The translations under genes and the position numbers were made by a program. A stretch of 64,000 nt of DNA, taken from assembly GCF_044360475.1 (NCBI RefSeq), contig NZ_CP043494.1:13144001-13208000 (forward strand), written 5' to 3'. The notes below the pieces were generated by a model, which worked only from the letters and a program-made list of their open reading frames with translations, did no database searches and had not been told where the DNA came from. Source of the stretch: Archangium minus (GTDB lineage Bacteria > Myxococcota > Myxococcia > Myxococcales > Myxococcaceae). This document shows, one piece after another, positions 30,801 to 38,800 of this stretch (position 1 is its first letter; each line of letters starts with the position of its first letter).

Positions 30801-33203
30801 GGCAAGGCGCTCTACGGCATGGAGCTGGTCAATCACTGGACGCGGCCCATGTCCCTCTCGCTGGGACTCATCCGGGAAGCCTTCCTGCACGCGGTCCCGG
30901 CCGGTGACTTCCAGACCGCCTGCTATAGCTGCAACCACACCGTCACCGACCTCCTGTTCACAGGGCACTCCCTGGAGGAGGTCTACCAGGAGTCCGTCGC
31001 GCGCCTCGACTTCGTGCGCAAGGCTGGCCTCCAGGCCTCGCAGGACACCATCGTCTTCACCCAGCGCTACGTCCAGCAACTGCGCGGACTCGCCCCCTCC
31101 TTCGGCTCGCTGAGCGGTGAGGAGTTCGAGGAAGAGGCCTTCGAGGCCCTCATGGCCTCGGCCCCCGTGGCCACCGTGATGTGCTGGTATTTGATTCTCA
31201 AGCTGCAGGCGCGCTTCATGAGCGGCGCGTACGAGGAGGCGCGCCAGGCCTCGGCCCGAGCCGAGAAGCTCCTCTGGTCCTCAGCAGGCCATATCCAGCT
31301 GTACGACTACCATCTCTACAGCGCCCTGACGCTGGCCGCCTGCTACGAGGCCGCGCCTCCGGAGACGCAGCGCGAGTACCTCGAGGCCATGCAGCGGCAC
31401 CAGGCGCAGCTCGACGAGTGGGCGAGCCACTGTCCCGAGAACTTCCGCGCGGCCGAACGGCTGGTCTCCGCGGAGCTGGCCCGCTGCAAGGGGCTGCGAG
31501 ACGAGGCGATGTATGCCTATGACGAGGCGCTCCAGGCCGCCCGGGAGAATGGCTTCCTCCAGAACGCGGGCCTGGCCGCCGAGCTCGCGGCGCGGTTCTG
31601 GCGCGAGCGGCGCGTCTCCACCATTGCCCTGCCGTATGCCCGCGAGGCCCGCGACGCGTACCGGAAGTGGGGCGCCCACGGCAAGGTCCAGCACCTGGAG
31701 ACGTGGTGGCCCTCGCTCGCAACGGTGGTGGAGGACTCAAACACCACCTCTCACGATACGAACTCGACGCAGCTCGACGCGCTCTCCGTCGTGAAGGCCC
31801 AGCAGGCCATCTCCGGAGAAATCGTCCTGGAGCGGCTGGTGACCACGTTGATGGAGGTGGCCCTCGAGAACGCTGGTGCCCAGCGCGGGGCCCTGCTGCT
31901 CCCGCATGGCAACTCGCTCCGCATCGCCGCCATCTCCAACGACTCACAAGGGGGCTTCCAGGTGTTCCCGGAGGAGGACGCGAACACCAGCGGCCTGCCC
32001 TGGACGCTCCTCGCCTACGTCCGGCGCACCTGCGAGCACGTGCTCATCGGCGATGCCTCGCGGCCCCATCCCTTCTCCTCCGATGCCTACCTCGAGTGCG
32101 GCCTGGCCCGGTCCGTGCTCTGCCTCCCGCTGCTTCGCAAGGAGGGACTCGCCGGCGTGCTGTACCTGGAGAACCGCCTCGCCGCCGAGGCCTTCACGCC
32201 CGCCCGCCTCTCTCTGCTCGGACACATCGCCTCGCAGGCGGCCATCTCCATCGAGAACGCGCGGCTCTATGACGAGGTCCAGCGCACGGAGACCGCGCTG
32301 CGCCACGCCAAGGACGAGCTGGAGCGCCGGGTGGACGAGCGTACCCAGGAGCTCAAGCAGACCCAGGTCCGGCTCGTGGAGACGGCGCGTGCGGTGGGCA
32401 TGACGGAGATTGCCTCCAATGTGTTGCACAACGTGGGCAATGTCCTCACCAGCGCCGTGGTCAACCTGGAGATAACACGCCAGGCGGTGGGCGCCTCTCG
32501 TGTCACCCGAGTGAAGCAGGTGGCCGCGCTGCTCGAGGAGCATCGTGGGAAGCTGGGAGACTTCTTCGCGAAGGATCCACGCGGCGAGCAGCTGATCGAC
32601 TATCTCTCCGCGCTCTCGAAAGAGCTGCTGGATGAGCAGACACATCTGCAGGAGAGCCTGGAGGCGATGAACAGGCACGTCGAGCACATCCGCGCCATCG
32701 TCCAGGTGCAGCAGACCTACGCCAAAACCTCGCTGCTCCTCGAGGAGTGTGACCTCGGGCAGCTCGTCGATGACACCCTGCGCATCCAGCAGGCAGCGCT
32801 GCAGCGCCATGGCATCACCGTCAACCTCGTGGTGTCGCGCGTCCCCCGGGTGCGGCTGGACAAGCACAAGGTGCTGCAAATCCTCATCAACCTGGTCAGC
32901 AACGCCAAGTACGCCCTGGATACGGTGCCCGAGGGACAGCGGCACATGACGGTGCGGCTCACCGCCGAGAAGGGGAAGGCGCGCATCCAGGTGGTGGACA
33001 ATGGCAGCGGCATCGCGCCGGAGCACCAGGCGAAGCTCTTCTCGCACGGCTTCACCACGCGCAAGGACGGGCACGGCTTCGGTCTGCACTCGAGCGCACT
33101 GGCGGCACAGATGCTCGGAGGAAGCCTGACGCTGGAGAGCGCGGGGCCAGGCCAGGGGGCCACGGCCACCCTGGAGATTCCCCTCATGCCCGACAAGGCC
33201 TGA
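27900..33203 (+). CDS. Multidomain Ser/Thr kinase - AAA ATPase - GAF - histidine kinase (copy A)
   Basis: A 1767-residue cytoplasmic signalling protein. Residues 1-270 form a protein-kinase domain with Lys36, Glu54, HKD at 126-128, N133 and DFG at 146-148; the Gly loop is degenerate and the catalytic loop is non-RD. A STAND/AAA-type ATPase follows, with Walker A GYSGIGKS (327-334) and Walker B LVLFLDDLQWAD near 450, then a long helical TPR-like region (about 600-1290). A GAF domain lies at about 1310-1455, a coiled coil next, and the histidine kinase at the end with H1510 in VLHNVGN, N-box NLVSNAKYAL and G-boxes DNGSGIA and GHGFGLHSS. No response regulator is adjacent. Copy B at 35866 is nearly identical at both ends. 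Confidence 0.9.
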   Translation: MANIPGYTLLDMLKSTGASILYHALRDDDRLPVVVKMPVTPHTGAREVERYRREHTILNRLRDVRGVAKTLGCEQSQGRPVLLLEGAAGKALSECVGRPMDVAQFLELAISLASTLADIHRHGVIHKDLKPSNIVLLPSGDTRIIDFGTALLQTVEHVDAASTPLIEGTPAYMSPEQTGRMNRSVDHRSDLYSLGVTFYELLTGTLPFHGRDALEWFHAHMAQLPRPPHERVPGLLPVLSAIVMKLLAKVAEERYQSADGLKADLTRCRDDLRRGVCEEFPLGAHDISPHFQMPQRLYGRDVQVATLVGAFERIAQGGSPELVLISGYSGIGKSSVVHELYRPVAQRRGIFLQGKFDQFQRGIPYATLAQAIRGLVQQLLAGTDSELEAWRERLRMAWEGHGQLLVELVPQLELVVGKQPPLQELPPSEAQTRFNRVFQRFLGAVSTSEHPLVLFLDDLQWADSASLRLIQHLITHPDTPPLLLVGAYRDNEVSPSHPLMLARQEMLKEHARVTDIRLEPLSLEQLQRLIADALPGAGRELLEPLSAQVHEKTGGNPFFFIQWMRTLNQDGLLTRTPEGSWRWDAEGVRAKGYSDNVVDFMAGRLRQLPALTQHLLSLSACVGNDFPLPTLSIISDKPVEDVEQGLEPALQDGLLMRSGLDQYRFIHDRIQQAAHALIPEEQRRAVHLRIGRLLRASLSPEEMRERLFDVVNQLNAGAELIQAPEERHDLACMNAEAGKKAQASTAHRSAVTYFTAALQLLPEDGWEREHTFTFELHLQRAISEFMSGNPSEARHLAQTLRPRARTSAEIAAVTCLRSDIHVAANESAAAVGCLLEGLAALGMPMSPHPSWDEVVAANEEVWALIGERSIESLVELPLMTNPDTKAAMQILSALFAPALFTDLNLLILHLTRMVLLCLRHGNTQSAVNGYAWYGLMQGHCFKKYREGHAFGLLACAIVERHDFSVSRGKALYGMELVNHWTRPMSLSLGLIREAFLHAVPAGDFQTACYSCNHTVTDLLFTGHSLEEVYQESVARLDFVRKAGLQASQDTIVFTQRYVQQLRGLAPSFGSLSGEEFEEEAFEALMASAPVATVMCWYLILKLQARFMSGAYEEARQASARAEKLLWSSAGHIQLYDYHLYSALTLAACYEAAPPETQREYLEAMQRHQAQLDEWASHCPENFRAAERLVSAELARCKGLRDEAMYAYDEALQAARENGFLQNAGLAAELAARFWRERRVSTIALPYAREARDAYRKWGAHGKVQHLETWWPSLATVVEDSNTTSHDTNSTQLDALSVVKAQQAISGEIVLERLVTTLMEVALENAGAQRGALLLPHGNSLRIAAISNDSQGGFQVFPEEDANTSGLPWTLLAYVRRTCEHVLIGDASRPHPFSSDAYLECGLARSVLCLPLLRKEGLAGVLYLENRLAAEAFTPARLSLLGHIASQAAISIENARLYDEVQRTETALRHAKDELERRVDERTQELKQTQVRLVETARAVGMTEIASNVLHNVGNVLTSAVVNLEITRQAVGASRVTRVKQVAALLEEHRGKLGDFFAKDPRGEQLIDYLSALSKELLDEQTHLQESLEAMNRHVEHIRAIVQVQQTYAKTSLLLEECDLGQLVDDTLRIQQAALQRHGITVNLVVSRVPRVRLDKHKVLQILINLVSNAKYALDTVPEGQRHMTVRLTAEKGKARIQVVDNGSGIAPEHQAKLFSHGFTTRKDGHGFGLHSSALAAQMLGGSLTLESAGPGQGATATLEIPLMPDKA

Positions 33204-33239
33204 CCAAACGTCCATGGACCCATCTACCCCGGCCCGAGC

Positions 33240-35492
33240 TCAAGCATGGGGTGTCTCCTGGATGGGTTGATAGGGCAGCTCCAGGGTGAACGTGGCGCCG
33301 CGCCCAGGCCCCTCGCTGTGGACCAACAAGGTGCCGCCCAGCTCCTGCGCCGCCAGCGAGCTGGAGTGCAGGCCGAAGCCGTGCCCCTCCCTACGGGTGG
33401 TAAAGCCGTACTGGAAGATGCGCGTGAGCAGCTCCTGGGGGATGCCCATGCCGTTGTCGCGAACCTCGATGCGCACGCGGTCTGCCACGGGGGTGTCCAG
33501 CGTCACGGTCAGGATGCGCTGCTCCGCCGGTGTCTCATCCATGGCGTACTTGGCGTTGCTGATGAGGTTGACCAGGATCATCAACACCTTGTGCTTGTCC
33601 ATCATCACCGGAGGCAGGAAGCGCAGCTGACGCACCTCCTTCACCTGGTGCCGGGTGAGCGCGGCCGAGTTGATGCGCAGCGCGTCGTCCACCAGCGTCG
33701 CCAGGGAGACCGGCTCGCTGAACCGGGGGGTCCGGGCATGGTTCTGCTGCACCTTCACGATGTCGCCGATGTGCTCCGTGTACCGGCCCACGTCCTCGAG
33801 CAGCGAGAGGATCTCCTTGCGCTCATCCAGCAGGTTGCTCCCCAGCTTGTTCAGGAAGGGCATGACGTTGCGTCCGCGCTCATCCTGGCTGAGGTAGGTG
33901 CCGAGCTCCGCCTGGTGCTCCTCGAGCAGGGAGGCCACCTTGCCCACGTGCTCCAGCCGCAGCTCGCGCACCCTGTCCCGCGCCAACTGCGAGGAGGTGT
34001 AGACGCTGTTGAGCACATTGCCCACGTTGTGCAGCACGTTGGTGGCGATCTCCGCCATGCCCGCCTGCCGGGCCGTTTGCACGAGCTGCCCGTGGACTGT
34101 CTTCAGCTCCCGGGTGCGCTCCTCCACGCGTTGCTCCAGACTGTCGTTGGCCTGCCGCAGCTGCTCTTCGCGCTGCCGCACCTGGTCGGACATGGTCCGG
34201 AAGGCCCCTGCCAGTTGCCCCAGCTCATCACGCCGTGAGGAATCCAGCGCCACCTGGAAGTCACCGGACGCCACGTGATGGGCTGCCTGAATGAGGTTCA
34301 GCAGCGGCTGGGCAATCTGTCGCTGGAGGACCTGGTACATGATGATCAGCTCCAGCAGCAGCGACACCAGGCCGAAGAGCAGGACATAGCGCGCCGACCG
34401 CAAGGCCGCCGCGGTCACCACGCTCCCGGGCAGCACCGTGACGAAGTTCCACTCCGGCCCTTCCAGCCGGTCCACGGCCAGGTACTCGTCATACTCCGGC
34501 AGTTGCAGGAGGCTGTCGTCGGAGGTGCGGTTGCGCACCGTCTCGAAGAGGCTGCGCAGATGGGTCTGCTGCGCCTCGGACGTCAGCTTCGGGGAAACCT
34601 CCCCCGGCTTCAGGGCCGTCCCCAGGATGTTGTAGCCGACATTGGCTCCCTGCAGGTCCAGGTCGGGATGGGCGATGAGCTGGCCGTCATCGCGCACCAG
34701 CAGGTTGTAGGTGTTGGGCAGGTGGTCCTCAATGGAGCGACCCATCAGCTCATCCAGCAGGACGTCATGGGCAATGGACGCGACATGGCGGCCCTCCCTG
34801 TCCAGCGGCGTCGTGACCGTGACCATCCAGTGCTGCGTGACGGGATACTGGAAGATGCCGCTCCAGACCGTCTCCCGGCTCGGGTTCTTCTCCGGTGTGC
34901 TGATGGTGTAGTACTCGTACTCGAGCGTTGGATCATCCGCCGGGATGTCCTGGGCCCAGTTGGGGATGGAGGGCCAGTAGGAGAGGCACGGCCCCTCCAC
35001 CAGGGTGATGTAGGTGCTGTTGAAGCGTGTCGAGAAGGCGGGCCCGTACTGAGCGAGGACGTCGTAGGCGGCCAGGATGCGACGGCGCAGCTCCGTATCG
35101 AGCTTCACGCCTGGGGGGATGAAGACGCCCACCATCTTCGTCGCGTCGAAGCCCTCCGCGCGCGAGCGGACGGAGCCGTCAGGCTGCTGGGTGAACAGGC
35201 TTTCGAAGCGGGGGTTGGGATCCTGCTGGCTCCAAGCCTGAATGCGCTCCTCCAGCGCCTTCTTGAGGAGGGCGTGGTTGTCCTCCGCCAGCACGAAGAG
35301 GGTCTGCTCCCGCTGGCTGCGCTCCGCGACGTGCCGCTCCAGCTGTTCGAGCGCGTCCTGACGCAGCGTGTGAAACATGTGCAGGTAGCTGACCAGGGTG
35401 GTCAGAAGAATGATGACGCCGATGCGCACGCCCATGTGGATGAGCGTGGTACGGGCCAGGGAGGCAGGCGGCCGGAAGTTCAATGCTGACAT
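33240..35492 (-). CDS. Cache-HAMP sensor histidine kinase with HNVGN-type H-box
   Basis: A 750-residue membrane sensor. A first membrane helix (about 16-36, VRIGVIILLTTLVSYLH) and a second (about 370-392, LLFGLVSLLLELIIMYQVL) bracket a large periplasmic double-Cache-like domain with WMVTVTTPLDREGRHVASIAHDV-type strands. HAMP and a coiled coil follow, then the H-box with His488 in NVLHNVGNVLNS, the N-box LVNLISNAKYAMDE and G-boxes RDNGMGI and GHGFGLHSS. The kinase module closely resembles the C-terminal module of the two giant kinases on either side, though it is transcribed in the opposite direction. It presumably senses a small extracytoplasmic ligand. The partner response regulator is not in the window. 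Confidence 0.9.
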   Translation of the reverse strand: MSALNFRPPASLARTTLIHMGVRIGVIILLTTLVSYLHMFHTLRQDALEQLERHVAERSQREQTLFVLAEDNHALLKKALEERIQAWSQQDPNPRFESLFTQQPDGSVRSRAEGFDATKMVGVFIPPGVKLDTELRRRILAAYDVLAQYGPAFSTRFNSTYITLVEGPCLSYWPSIPNWAQDIPADDPTLEYEYYTISTPEKNPSRETVWSGIFQYPVTQHWMVTVTTPLDREGRHVASIAHDVLLDELMGRSIEDHLPNTYNLLVRDDGQLIAHPDLDLQGANVGYNILGTALKPGEVSPKLTSEAQQTHLRSLFETVRNRTSDDSLLQLPEYDEYLAVDRLEGPEWNFVTVLPGSVVTAAALRSARYVLLFGLVSLLLELIIMYQVLQRQIAQPLLNLIQAAHHVASGDFQVALDSSRRDELGQLAGAFRTMSDQVRQREEQLRQANDSLEQRVEERTRELKTVHGQLVQTARQAGMAEIATNVLHNVGNVLNSVYTSSQLARDRVRELRLEHVGKVASLLEEHQAELGTYLSQDERGRNVMPFLNKLGSNLLDERKEILSLLEDVGRYTEHIGDIVKVQQNHARTPRFSEPVSLATLVDDALRINSAALTRHQVKEVRQLRFLPPVMMDKHKVLMILVNLISNAKYAMDETPAEQRILTVTLDTPVADRVRIEVRDNGMGIPQELLTRIFQYGFTTRREGHGFGLHSSSLAAQELGGTLLVHSEGPGRGATFTLELPYQPIQETPHA

Positions 35493-35865
35493 GCGAGGAC
35501 CGGCTTAACCCCCACGCACGTGGAATTTTTCCCGCTCCTCTGTCCTTACCGCGTGAAATTCCTTGGACAAAGGTGGACGCCAACAGCACGCGAGGCTCCC
35601 TGCTCGGAGAGCGTTGGGCCGCTGAAGCGCCCCCGATGATTAGCACGCCTGATTGAATCCAGACAAGATGTCTTAATCGCTAGCACGCATGAGCCAACTC
35701 TTTGGACGAGGAGTATCAGTTTGAAGATTTTGGGGAATTCAAGATCTTCTCTGGTAGAATCAAGCGCTCGTAATCACTTGGGCCGATCCAAGTTCCTCCG
35801 TGGGTAGGTGCGGTCGCTTGCCACCCTCCTCGGGGGGATTCTGGCCTCAACCCCTGACGGTGCGC
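35493..35865 (+). promoter_or_regulatory. Upstream region of the second giant kinase and divergent sensor kinase
   Basis: About 370 bases between the divergent sensor kinase and copy B, without a gene. The part from 35640 on repeats blocks found before copy A (CTGATTGAA, CCAGACAA, CTTCTCTGGTAGAATC, and a GGGGGGATTCTGGCCTCAACCCC leader), with intervening sequence diverged. This implies the duplicated unit included its promoter. Confidence 0.5.
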
Positions 35866-38800
35866 ATGGCAAACATCCCTGGCTACACCCTGCTCGACAC
35901 GCTCAAGTCGACGGGGGCGAGCATCCTCTACCACGCGCTCCGTGATGACGACCGCCTGCCTGTCGTCGTCAAGATGCCGGTGACGCCGCATACCGGCGCT
36001 CGTGAGGTCGAGCGCTACCGGCGCGAGCACGCCATCCTTCACCGGCTCCGAGACGTGCGCGGCGTCGCGAAGACGCTGGGGTGCGAGCAGAGCCAGGGTC
36101 GCCCCGTGCTCCTGCTGGAGGGCGCCAGCGGCAAGGCCCTGTCCGATTGCGTCGGCCGTCCCATGGACGTGGCGCAGTTCCTGGAGCTCGCCATCTCCCT
36201 GGCCTCCACCCTGGCCGACATCCACCGCCACGGCGTCATCCACAAGGACCTCAAACCTTCCAACATCGTCCTGCTTCCCTCGGGCGACACCCGCATCATC
36301 GACTTCGGCACCGCCCTCCTCCAGACCGTCGAGCACGTGGACGCCGCCTCCACCCCCCTCATCGAGGGGACCCCGGCCTACATGTCCCCGGAGCAGACCG
36401 GTCGCATGAACCGCTCCGTGGACCACCGCAGCGACCTCTACTCGCTGGGCGTGACCTTCTACGAGCTCCTCACCGGCACGCTGCCCTTCCACGGTCGTGA
36501 CGCGCTCGAGTGGTTCCACGCGCACATGGCCCAGCTCCCTCGGCCTCCTCACGAGCGCGTCCCGGGCCTTCCCCCTGTCCTATCCGCCATCGTGATGAAG
36601 CTCCTGGCCAAGGTCGCCGAGGAGCGCTACCAGAGCGCGGATGGCCTGAAGGCGGACCTGACACGGTGCCGGGACGACCTGCGCCGGGGCGTGAGTGAGG
36701 AGTTTCCGCTCGGCGCGCACGACGTTCCTCCCCACTTCCAGATGCCCCAGCGGCTCTATGGGCGAGACGTACAAGTCGCGACCCTGATGAGCGCCTTCGA
36801 GCGAATCTCCCAAGGGGGAAGCCCGGAGCTGGTCCTCGTGAGCGGCTACTCGGGCATCGGGAAGTCGGCGGTGGTCCACGAGCTGTACCGGCCGGTTGTG
36901 CAGCGGCGCGGCATCTTCATCCAAGGCAAGTTCGACCAGTTCCAGCGAGACATCCCCTACGCCACCCTGGCCCAGGCCATCCGCGGGCTGGTGCAGCAAC
37001 TGCTGGCCGGCACCGACTCGGAGCTCGAGGCCTGGCGCGAGCGCCTCCACGAGGCGTGGGCGGGGAACGGACAGCTCCTCGTGGAGCTGGTGCCGCAGCT
37101 GGAGCTCGTCGTGGGCAAGCAGCCTCCGCTCCAGGAGCTTCCTCCCTCCGAGTCGCAGACGCGTTTCAATCGCGTCTTCCAGCGCTTCCTCGGCGCCGTC
37201 TCCACCTCCGAGCACCCCCTCGTCCTCTTCCTGGATGACCTGCAGTGGGCCGACTCGGCCAGCCTCCGCCTCATCCAGCACCTCATCACCCACCCGGACA
37301 CCCCACCGCTGTTGCTCGTCGGCGCCTACCGCGACAACGAGGTCTCCCCGTCCCACCCGCTGATGCTCGCACGCCAGGAGATGCTCAAGGAGCGCGCCCG
37401 GGTGATGGACATCCGGCTCGAACCACTGAGCCTCGAACAGCTCCAGCGACTCATTGCCGACGCGCTCCCAGGCGCGAGCCCAGCGCTCATCGAGCCCCTC
37501 TCCGCCCAGGTTCACGAGAAGACTGGCGGCAACCCCTTCTTCTTCATCCAGTGGATGCGGACGCTCAACCAGGATGGGCTCCTCACCCGCACACCCGAGG
37601 GCTCCTGGCGCTGGGATGCCGAGGGCGTCCGCGCCAAGGGCTACTCCGACAACGTCGTCGACTTCATGGCGGGCAGGCTGCGCCAGCTCCCCGCCCTGAC
37701 GCAGCACCTCCTCAGCCTGTCGGCGTGCGTGGGCAATGACTTCCCGCTCCCGACCCTGTCCATCATCTCCGACAAGCCCGTGGAGGAGGTGGAGCAGGGG
37801 CTCGAGCCCGCGCTGCAAGATGGCCTGTTGATGCGCAGCGGCCTGGACCAGTACCGCTTCATCCATGACCGCATCCAGCAGGCCGCCTATGCCCTCATTC
37901 CCGAGGAGCAGCGCAGGGCCGTCCACCTGCGCATTGGCCGCCTGCTGCGCGCGAGCCTGTCCCCGGAGGAGATGCGGGAGCGGCTCTTCGATGTGGTGAA
38001 CCAGCTCAACGCTGGCGCGGAGCTGATCTCCAATGCAGAGGAGCGCCACGAGCTGGCACGACTGAACGCCGAGGCGGGCAAGAAGGCACAGGCCTCGACC
38101 GCGCACCGCTCGGCCGTCACCTACTTCACGGCGGCCCTCCAGCTGCTTCCGAAGGATGGCTGGGAGCGGAAGCACACCTTCACCTTCGAGCTGCACCTCC
38201 AGCGCGCCATCAGCGAGTTCATGAGCGGCAACCCCGCCGAGGCGCGCCACCTCGCGGGGATGCTCCATCCGCGGGCGCGTACCCCCGCGGAGATCGCCGC
38301 GGTCGCCTGTCTGCGCAACGACATCCACCTCACCAGCAATGAGAGTCAGGTGGCCGCCGAGTGTCTGCTGGAGGGACTGGCCGCGCTCGGCATGCCCATG
38401 CCGCCCCATCCCTCCTGGGACGAGGTGGTCGCGGCCAACGAGGAGGTCTGGGCGCTCATGGGGGGACGCTCCATCGAGAGCCTCGTCGAGCTCCCGCTCA
38501 TGACGGATCCGAACACGAAGGCGGCGATGCAAATCCTCTCCGCCCTGTTCGCACCGGCGCTCTTCACCGACCTCAACCTGCTCGTCCTGCACCTGTGCCG
38601 GATGGTCAGCCTCTGCCTCCGCCATGGCAACGCCGAGTCCGCCGTGAACGGGTACGCCTGGTTCGGGCTGATGCAGGGGCACTGCTTCAAGAAGTACCGG
38701 GAGGGACAGGCCTTCGGCTTGCTGGCCCGCGAGCTCGTCGAGCGCCACAACTTCTCCGCCTCTCGGGGCAAGGCGCTCTACGGCATGGAGATGGTCAGCT

